Source: Paramacrobiotus metropolitanus (taxonomy: Eukaryota; Tardigrada; Eutardigrada; Parachela; Macrobiotidae). Taken from it: a stretch of 64,000 nt of DNA. The notes beneath the pieces were generated by a model, which had not been told where the DNA came from, ran no database searches, and worked only from the letters and a program-made list of their open reading frames with translations. Numbering within the stretch: position 1 is the first letter of the stretch; every line of letters starts with the position of its first letter. Shown here piece after piece: positions 56,201 to 64,000 of the stretch. Both the position numbers and the translations under genes were made by a program. The stretch covers positions 682,001-746,000 of the forward strand of contig NW_026570274.1 in the NCBI RefSeq assembly GCF_019649055.1, in the 5' to 3' direction.

Positions 56201-57535
56201 TATAAAATATGTTTTAATTGTAGTAGTAATGTTAAAAATAACAGGATTTCTTTGTGGTTTACAGTGACACGAACGTCCGCGTCGGTGCTGTTGAACGACA
56301 TGTTCGGTATGTTCGTGCCGCCACCCTATATTGTCCGCCACCATGAACTGCTCTTCGGATCGGACGGGTTGATCTATACACACGAGGGTATCATTCCGAT
56401 GCTGTTTGTCAGTTTGGCGCGGAATGACGAGCTGTCCGGCAGTGGGACGTCGTTCGTCAACATGGCGGAAGCGCACTTCATCGCCCGCCTGGTGGCCAAT
56501 ATTCTCCACGAGGGCACCGTCTTCTTCATCCCGGGTCTGGAGAAACCCCGCCCGGAAGAGATCGGCATCATTACTTTTTATAACGGACAGCGTCCGCAGC
56601 TGGAAATCGAACTCAAATATTATCCGCAGGTCAACGAGCGGGTCAAGGTCAGTGTATACCGTCGACATTAGATTTATCCCGCTTTCTATCGAAATGTTGC
56701 GCTGCTGGGAGGAATACTTCGGTTTTTGGAATTACCGTCGAGTCGAATGCTTAACGGTTGTTAAGTGTATTGTGTCAAATTTGTAAATAATGAGTACATG
56801 CTTTCGTGGTCAGAGTTGAAGAGCTGTAGTATTTCTGTTAGTCATTCGGCTTAATTATGAAACTTGCGTTATGGCTGAATTCACCATCTTGATTCTTTGT
56901 TGCCAATTTTTCAATCGATTTTAAATTTATCAACTGGGTAATTTAAGAATTTTTTTTCTAACACTCTGCTTGATTTTAAATTTTGATAAATGTGTATTTC
57001 GGAAATTCTCCGATTATCAAATCAACATATTAGTCATCGATGCTGATGGTACTGTACTAACTAGTGAAAATTCTGCGGATTGTATTCGTTTTGACTGCGT
57101 TGCTATGAAGTTGATAAATTATATTTTCAAAATTGTGAAATAATTTTATTATGTATCATTTTGCGCTATGTGTAGGATATTGAGATCAGCAGTGTGGACG
57201 GGTTTCAAGGCCGCGAGAAGGACATTATCATTTTATCCTGCGTCCGCTCGGCCGACTCGTACCGCGGCCGGCGCACCCTGGGCTTCACGGATGACCCGCA
57301 GCGTCTGAACGTGGCCATGTCGCGCGCGCGCAAGGCGCTGATCGTCGTGGGCAGTCTGCATGTCTTCCAGTACTCCGACATGTGGCGCCAGTATTTCCGC
57401 TACATTCCCGCGGTCCAGGCCGACACCATGTGCCATTTGCTGCCGCTGCCCTGCAGCACCAAACCGCCCTGCAAGATCTGCCCGGATGATCACGGACTGC
57501 GCATCCAGCAGGCCATGGTCAATATGGGACAGTAG
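53252..57535 (+). CDS. UPF1-like SF1 helicase paralogue lacking Walker A
   Basis: Exons: 53252-53481, 53973-54455, 55654-55767, 55833-56043, 56265-56647, 57176-57535; all joins keep frame. The first two correspond to the UPF1 stalk and beta-barrel region (EVDILEEFWRW; YNDVNYWRMNQALYKL). Then come motif II (VFVDEAAQGMEPECLI), motif III (LVLIGVPAQLGAVV, where UPF1 has GDxxQL), QYRMHP, GTSF, IGIITFYNGQ, motif V (VDGFQGREKDIIILSC) and motif VI (RLNVAMSRARKALIVVG). The GPPGTGKT exon expected between 54455 and 55654 is absent; a 554-bp inverted-repeat element sits there. UPF1 is the ATP-dependent core of nonsense-mediated decay; without motif I, and with Asp to Val in motif III, this paralogue should not hydrolyse ATP. 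Clean exons suggest recent loss or a retained non-catalytic role. The 5' end is unresolved; no Cys/His-rich UPF2-binding domain was seen. Confidence 0.78.
54791..55344. mobile_element. 554-bp element with about 90-bp terminal inverted repeats
   Basis: The ends share CGCTCGCACATCTTG, ACCACAGAGT, GTACGGGAAAAAC and ATATACACACTCTAACCGGG in inverted orientation with a few mismatches. TA flanks both sides (54789-54790 and 55345-55346). No ORF of note; non-autonomous DNA transposon. It occupies the intron where the Walker A exon of the helicase would be expected. Confidence 0.85.
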
Positions 57536-60052
57536 TGCCTTTTTTGTATTTGGTAACGCTGGTCGTTCATGCTGTATGTTGTGCTTTCACTGGAAATTAA
57601 CTCCTGCTCAGACCGTTGTCGCGTTTCATGATTCTTGTGGGGATTTTTTTGGGTAGAGGGCCTTTTTTTACTGTGTTTTACGTCTTTTTTTATCGCGTTG
57701 CACCGCTTGATAACCAATTCGGCCATTTCATAACGCTGAAAAGGGTAAAGCATGCTGATTCACTGACTGCGTACTTTTAGTGGGAACTAATCAGCCCGAA
57801 ATTGATTGAATCGATTTTTGTGTCAGCCGAAAGAAAACTACTAACGAAGCTTCCGTTGGCGTTTGCGTACTTAATTATTCGTATGAAACTATGAATCGAA
57901 ACCCAAGTTGCGAGTTTTAACTGTTCAACACGCTTTAATGAAAAAATCTTAGAAGTTCATTCGTCAAATAATAGCTGCTATCAAACATCAGCTGAGCGTA
58001 CTAAAAAGTTTGTTATTTATACACATTATGAATCCGCAATTTGTTGTTCGAAGCACTGGAAACAACTGTTTCCGGTGCGTTTGAAACTTTGAAAACCTAC
58101 GGTAATTTCTCGGGCCGGGAAATTTGCGATGACCAGAGCGATCACAGCTAGTCGTGTTGAACGATATGAAGCTGCGTTGCAAATCAGGCAATCCATAGTA
58201 GTCATGTTGTGAAGCGAACAGACTCTATAATTTAATATGTTGGCGGTTTTTCTGATTGTCAATAACCTTAACCATGTAAATATAAATACAGCATACGAGT
58301 ATTTGTATTATGATCTGACAATAAAAAGCATGACTGTTATGCAATAAGGACGAGTAAACGATAATAATTGCAGTAAGAAGTACTTCACACAACAGTCTGC
58401 TGCCGTGCTGCGTAGATGCACATAATTATTACGAGTAGATGTACATAATTACTGCGTAGATGAACATTATTCGTATAACGAACTATGAACGTATATTTAT
58501 ATATGCAGTCACGTTTGCATACACGTGTTCACTTCCGTCGCAGAGGCATTTCCTGTTGGTATTAATAGAGTAATCTTAACAAAATAATATTATTTTTACC
58601 GTAAGAGAGGTTATCGAAAGTACAGAGTACGCCTAGATTATGTTTTTAATTCAGCGGGCTGCACGTTTCTGGTGACCGGTAGTGTTTATAGCCTTATGCT
58701 TACTCATAAACGGATATGTACAAAACAGGACGTTATACTTATTCCAATCGAATCTTTCTGGCTCAACCGGTAGTATCGAACAGCTGGAAGCAGTGTGCAA
58801 TTGCTGGAGTTTTGTGCAAAGTTAAAAATAATATGTACCGACATCGATTAATTATACTACTGTGGTCCATACTATTGCGCTTGCGCGACTGACAGCCGTA
58901 ATTACGATTTACGGTCTGTCGTACGTCAGAATAATTCTGACGTACGACAGACCGTATAAAGTATAAACGCATATGCTGTACCGTATCTGATACTTTATCT
59001 ACAAAACGATTCCTACCAATACTAATTTTCGGTCCGATTCCTACTCAAACTGTCTTCCACGTACCCATCGTTCATGGCTGCGAACCCGTGGAGGATGTTT
59101 GATGTCCGGCGGACAGTAATTGGTGGACGGCGGTCGGCTGCGCTATTCCCGCTGCGAGACTTGTTTGGGCAGCGCGTCGCAGTGATCAATGTGGCCAGAC
59201 GTGACGAAGACATCGTCGCACATTAACGAACAGCAAATCAAAATTCATACAGTAATTGTAATCTGACGCACTGATATTTCCATGGTTTGCGAACTGGAAC
59301 AGTGTGGTGGCGATTTGCATAAATAAACGAACCATTACAAATCAGAACCGAGTTGAAATAGAGCAAGCGGAAATTCATAATGCATGAAGCATTATCATTA
59401 GCATTTAACAGGAATATGCCAGTATAGTTTTTTGGTAATACAGTTTCGGTATCCAGTTTAGGCGGTTTTGGCAAGGAAATTTCTGCCGCCATAGCGTAAA
59501 GGCAGAAGTTAGTCGAAATGTATTACATTAAACAAAGGTAATTTTACTAATACTAATATGTAGTATAGAAGTAGTGTTTTTGAGACAAACCGCAACCCTC
59601 TTCACGACCGTCAACCGGTTTGCCACTGACCGACGTCAAATTTTCGCTACACAGGTCGCATGACGGCGATGATGCAAGGACAGTATACATATGTACAATG
59701 ATGATGGATGATGCCACTGGCCAGTAATAGGCTTTTCGGATGTTTCAAATTAAAAAGGGTTTACGCAGTAATTTAACTTCTTTATTGGGTTGTGGAAAAC
59801 ACTTGCAGGGGGTTCCGGCAGGGACGCCGCATCGGTACAGAGGGATTAAATGGGCGCACCCACATTTGAGTCAAGCAAAAACACCAGTTTAATGAGCGAG
59901 CATTTTAGTACGCCCTACTCACGGAAGCCATAAACATCAATTTAACTAACGCTCATTATGCTCCGGAGCGGGAATAAGAGGACATAAGCGCACGGCGGCC
60001 GCGTTCACTTGTGCCTTTCCACGGCTTTTTGGCAAATCATGTCCGTTCTTTA
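57536..60052. other. Gene-poor interval
   Basis: No gene recognised. Contains the 47-bp palindrome at 58910-58956. On the minus strand, AATAAA at about 59777-59782 could serve the gene ending at 60053. A minus-strand frame starting near 59491 (MAAEISLPKPPKLDTETVLP) looks faintly like a retrotransposon gag start but is short. Confidence 0.4.
58910..58956. repeat. 47-bp perfect palindrome
   Basis: Twenty-three bases starting TACGGTCTGTCGTACGTCAG and their exact reverse complement, with a single A between (58933). The inner GTACGTCAGAATAATTCTGA keeps this symmetry. Confidence 0.97.
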
Positions 60053-60535
60053 TCATCGACGGCGCAGGTTTCCTCTGCCGCTGCTCAGCAGCATGAGGCG
60101 ATCGTGGAGGCGGTGCCGGTGCGTCTGTGCATCTTCGGAGTCGTAAGGAGTTGTAGGACACACACAGTAGCAACTGGGATATCCATTCTCAACAACCGTG
60201 CAGCCGTAACCGTGGCACGTGACGCCCTGGCAGGAAGAGCGCGTCGAATAGGGCGTGGTTGTTGTGGGATTGCGCAGATACAGACTAGCCGACACCGAAT
60301 TGCCGAGAGATTATCCCGTGCCGTTGTCGGTGACCTGCGACTGGCCGAGCACAATGTGATGCTGACCGTCGCTGGTGCTGTTGGATCGGCTGTTCTGGTT
60401 GCTTTGCAGGACGCCGGTTATGAAACATCGAAGATTAGTAGGGCTCCGCCCCCACAGCCCCACAAACATCTTTTCTCTCAAAAATGACCTTAAATGACAG
60501 GGGAGGCTTTGACAAAGAAGTTTTGTGCTGCTCAC
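60053..60535 (-). pseudogene. Ser/Gly/Asn-rich secreted protein family, copy 3, 5'-truncated with nonsense codon
   Basis: The minus-strand frame matches copy 2 from ITGVLQSNQNSRSNSTSDGQ to VTDNGTG. There a TAA (60311-60313) stands where copy 2 has Leu (one-base change from TTA). It then continues in the same frame (SLGNSVSASLYLRNPTTTTP) to a Cys-rich end (CQGVTCHGYGC, YPSCYCVC) and a basic tail, stop at 60053-60055. Signal-peptide exon and N-terminal half were not found upstream. Confidence 0.7.
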
Positions 60536-61059
60536 AACGCGGTAAATTGCAGTTGAACGACGCCACAGATTTTGCAGTGGAAGAACATTTTTCCATGTCC
60601 GGTTTTTAAAATCCCTGTTTTTTTACTCACGAAAAATCTGACAACCCTCACTGATTTCAAGCTACAGATTTTTTGATCTGTAGTTCTGTCCGGTAGGAGT
60701 AAGAAAATTCTAATTTGAAGTTGTCCATGGCTCTGATGATTCTCCAACAAATTTTTGAGCGGGAAATCAGGTGGTATGTAGAAAATTCACCACTAATTTT
60801 GTTTTAAAATCTGTACAAAAAACAGTTTTACACCTTTTTTAAAGAAAAAAGCAGGATTCCCTGTAGAAATAAATTGTGAATCCTGTAGAAGACGAATGGT
60901 GAGAAGTTCAAAATGCAATTTTGAAACGAATTTATTGTGGAGTAGTATCAACTTGGCTTTACCGCATGTACTGTACTGAAATCTGTCTTTATTAATAATG
61001 AATGCACAAATCAGGTGGAAGAAAAATAAACAGAGTACATTATTCACAGCACCAAAACT
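60536..61059. other. No gene recognised
   Basis: AT-rich sequence between the copy 3 remnant and the 3' end of the LINE. Confidence 0.4.
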
Positions 61060-62390
61060 TCATTTAAACTATCCACTCCGTCCATCGTGCCAAGGATAGA
61101 TGCTGCATTTCCGCGCTGAATTTCCAGCGATAGCCGTTGACGCAGGAATTCGTGTGATCGACTCTCGCCCGTATGCTGCTGCAGTCTTTTGCCCAACTCT
61201 TTCACAATGGCAATAGCCGACGGGCCCCAGGGACCCATCGTCTCAAAGGCGATCGGAGAAAAAATATAGCGCCTTGCAGATAAGCATACAGTCGGGACTT
61301 CTTTTCTTCTGCTTGTACTGCAGCAGCACCAGCCGTGACCGACGTGGACTGAAGATGGGAAAGGGCCATTGAGTCGACGCAAGTCACATCCCAGGCCAGG
61401 CACATCCCTCTTTTCCAGGCAAAAGTTGTACAACCGTCTGGGCGTTGATCTGTTGTAGAGGATGTGCCGCGCGGCTCAAGCTTAGCCGGAACACCAGCTG
61501 ACACACAAGCGCGGCATATAATACTATTTAGTCCTCCGTGGCGCGCATGTCTACCGGCTGAGTAGCTGCATGATAACCCGTGGTGTCCCAACTTGTCATC
61601 GCGTTTGTGGCATTTGGTGCAGTTATGCGGCTCACAGATATCGGCTCCAAGACGTAGGCCAATTGAAATTTTCATCGTTTCGTCGTCGAGGAGATTGCCG
61701 ATGTGCGCTGAGGGAAGTGCGTTCAACCAAATGCCGGCTTCCGGTCTGGACTGTGCAAGAAGGCGGGCTGTGTTAATGCCGTCGTCGCGAAATAAGTCCA
61801 ATAAAACCGAAACTGACACATTACAGAGCGGTAAGTCCCACGTTTTTTGTAGCTTTCGGAAGGCAACTTCTGGCATTTCTGATTGTCGGGCTTTGGATTT
61901 CCATGACTCAATTGCTTCAGAAGCGTCCACTGCCGGTAAGAGAGGAAGCATCGACGATAACAGACCCGATACGGAGTGAATCGAAGCCAAAAAGGCTGGA
62001 AGTGATAATTCCTCCGCTCGTCGTATGCCAATACCTCCTCGACTAACCGGTAGAGTCGCTTGTCGCCAACATGGGTAGTCGTCGTGGTTCACTCGAATGT
62101 TACTGAGTTATTGAAAACATGAACGTATAGACTCGTCGATTTGATATAGCAGATTCGGACTTTTCCAGGCATTGCAACATCTGAGAACATAAATTATTTT
62201 CGGGGCGCCCAAACAATATCTGAATAGATATAGTGCATGGTGGCGAGGAAGAAGTTGCAAGCGTTCACAGGCTGTCTTTATGGCACATGATTTCTCTGCA
62301 AGTGTGTCACCGATCGCATCGTCCAGAACCGGGGCGCCTAGCAGTGTTAAAGTGGAGCTGGACATCACACGGAGTTGTGGATGGTGCGAG
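61060..62390 (-). mobile_element. 5'-truncated LINE, reverse transcriptase C-terminal region
   Basis: The minus-strand frame has LLGAPVLDDAIGDTLAEK, SRGGIGIRRAEELSLPAF, a Cys/His region (CTKCHKRDDKLGHHGLSC) and RPDGCTTFAWKRG with WDVTCVDS. This region occurs at the C-terminus of certain LINE polymerases. A TAA interrupts the frame near 62106, and a frame change near 61270 leads into ETMGPWGPSAIAIVKELG ... RLSLEIQRGNAASILGT. Dead copy. Its 5' end at about 62390 abuts the BTB domain of the next gene. Confidence 0.8.
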
Positions 62391-64000
62391 ACAAACGGCG
62401 TAGACAATCTCAACCTGAATAACGTGTTACAAACACTGAATTGTGCCGAAAAATACGAATTAGCATGGCTGGTTGGCACGTGTATTAGCTTTATCCTCGG
62501 TGCGATCGACACAGGCAACTGCGTGGAAATTCTTGAGAAGGTTGGGAGTTTTGTATCGGAATCAATGTTTTTTTGCTGGTTCAGTTTTTGCCTTCTGTAG
62601 GCCATTCGTTATCTACCCTCATCCCCGATGATCATGGAGGAATGTTTGTGTTTGATTGATGAATCAGCGGAAGTTGTCTGGCAGTCAGATCATTTCTTAG
62701 CCATTGGACAAGAGGCCTTACAGGTTATTCTTCAGCGAGAGACGTTAACGGCTGATGAGCACACCATCTATTCGTCGGTTGAAAAGTACGGAAGCAGCTG
62801 TCGAAACTACTCTTTATCATATAACAGGCAAACACTGAGCGAATGAATTTACGTGAAACTCCTAACCCGCTGAATTTTGTTCTTGACAGGTGGGCTACGA
62901 GCGCTTGCAGTCAGAGTTATATGGAACCTTCTGCAGTAAATCGGCGTGAAAAGCTGGGTCCGGCACTATATCATGTTCGATTCCCGCTTTTAACAAATGA
63001 ACAGCTGATGGATGGCCCTGCTAAGGTACGCACTGCGCTTTTTATGAGCAAAGACCAGTGGTCGCTGTAGAGCAACATAGCCGATGCCTGGATGGGGTCC
63101 ACCTAGTTTTCGTACTGATAACACGTAGCAGAATGTAAATTAATATCGAGTATCGGAATTGGGATATTGTAATCGAATCTGACGTAATGTGGTATATTGT
63201 AGACGGGTTTGTTGGTGCGTTCGGAGCTGTGTGACATCTTCAGCTACAAGCACTCCACAGACAAGCCATGTATTCCGTTCCGTACAATACCCCGACAAGG
63301 TTTCAAGAGCGCTACGAGTAGACGAGAAAGTACAGCATTTGTTGTAAAAACTGTTTGGTGTTTCCAGGACGTATTATTTACTTTTCGGTTCCCGATGTAA
63401 GGGTGCTGCAGGATACCACTACGTTCAGCGATCCCGTTACCGTCAGAAAGCTGCTTTGGTGAGGAGATTGCCATAACAACAGTCGAAACTAGAAATAACT
63501 GGGCAGAGGTTGTTGCCGAACTGTAGCTGACATGCATCGTACTGCAGGAAGATCGGGGTTGCCAAAAGAACTCGCTGTGAGTCTGCTAATATGGGCTTCT
63601 TCCTGCACTGTTTTGGCTATCCGAAATCGGCTTCCTGGAAGTGTCAAGTTAATGCACAGTTTTGCTTACTGCCATGGAAAACAGGAATTGCACCAATTAA
63701 AAAAGGTACTTGCAGGTATTATAAAAAAAGGCTTATACAGTTTTTGTAGCCTCTGTCCTCAGACACAACCGCAGTCGTCTTCTTTAAATATTGTAGATAT
63801 TTTCCATCCATATGACCAGAAAAGTGACAGCTGGGGATACTTGTCATACATTTCTATGGAGGTGAGGGCTTTTCGCGTTGAAATCGTTGGTTGCCCATAT
63901 TGCTCACGTTAGTTTGTACTTTTAGGAATTACTGGATCCAGCGAAAGGCTACGTCAACCCTACTGATTTCTCCCTAAAGCTGCAAATTCAGTTGGCTGTT
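62390..64000 (+). CDS. BTB-BACK-MATH protein gene, copy 2, 5'-truncated by a LINE, 3' end beyond window
   Basis: Exons: about 62390-62539 (VLQTLNCAEKYELAWLVGTC), 62600-62789 (BACK, MEECLCLIDESAEVVWQSD), 62891-63025 (SAVNRREKLGPALYHVRFPL), 63205-63296, 63368-63457, 63548-63703 (MATH start, MGFFLHCFGYPKSASWKCQV), 63796-63861 (SDSWGYLSYISME) and from 63927 (ELLDPAKGYVNPTDFSLKLQ) to the edge. Joins are in frame, including VEK/W, where copy 1 has a stop. Its BTB N-terminus is missing because the LINE at 61060-62390 abuts it. Cul3-adaptor type function is known for the family; whether this copy is expressed is unknown. Confidence 0.78.

Noticed and set aside
56189-56668. 159-codon minus-strand frame
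   Set aside because: Antisense shadow of the helicase exon 56265-56647.
57233-57493. Long minus-strand frame opposite the last helicase exon
   Set aside because: Shadow of a GC-rich coding exon; motifs V and VI are on the plus strand.

Overview
The window looks like animal nuclear DNA from a small-genome invertebrate. Genes have many short introns, including microexons of 25-37 nt, with GT..AG sites and no operons or ribosome binding sites. The gene families are animal ones: BTB-BACK-MATH, receptor guanylate cyclase, peritrophin-type chitin binding, F-box, UPF1-like helicase and a neuropeptide-like precursor. A tardigrade or another ecdysozoan fits best; this is inference from gene content, not from a diagnostic marker.

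Layout. 1-1847: a decayed BTB-BACK-MATH gene. Its sister copy, cut by the window edge, lies at 62390-64000 in the same orientation. 4688-5353: an intact two-exon secreted chitin-binding protein. 5.4-9.9 kb: no genes, but a cluster of short palindromes with co-varying arms and a 163-bp MITE. 9913-14550 (minus): a receptor guanylate cyclase-like gene broken by a 912-bp insertion with a 13-bp target duplication, and ending inside the kinase-homology domain. 15290-15887 (minus): unrecognised exons. 16875-17231: a candidate neuropeptide precursor. 18819-27688: a secreted-protein gene split by nested insertions (a 177-bp MITE, then a LINE-derived ORF1-only element that itself contains a complete Ty3/gypsy element). 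28793-33537: a four-exon F-box gene. 35537-39580: a decayed DIRS-type (tyrosine recombinase) retroelement. 40.0-40.66 kb: a fossil gag. 42440-46309: two members of a Ser/Gly/Asn-rich secreted family, one frameshifted and one hit by a 656-bp foldback element; a third member is at 60053-60535. 47736-49584 (minus): a relative of the 18.8 kb gene that keeps a phage tail-collar domain at its C-terminus, itself interrupted by a MITE. 53252-57535: a UPF1-like helicase paralogue without its Walker A exon. 61060-62390 (minus): a 5'-truncated LINE abutting the second BTB gene.

Two themes tie the window together. First, almost every multi-copy host family here has at least one damaged member, and in several cases the reading frame becomes continuous again if one transposon and one target duplication are ignored, so insertion order and family relationships can be read directly. 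Second, the gypsy element carries a textbook -1 frameshift signal (slippery TTTAAAC, 6-nt spacer, 10-bp perfect hairpin) at the gag stop codon. The least expected protein-level feature is the phage-type tail-collar domain in an intron-containing, secreted animal protein family. All exon joins and identities were read by eye; nothing was checked against a database.
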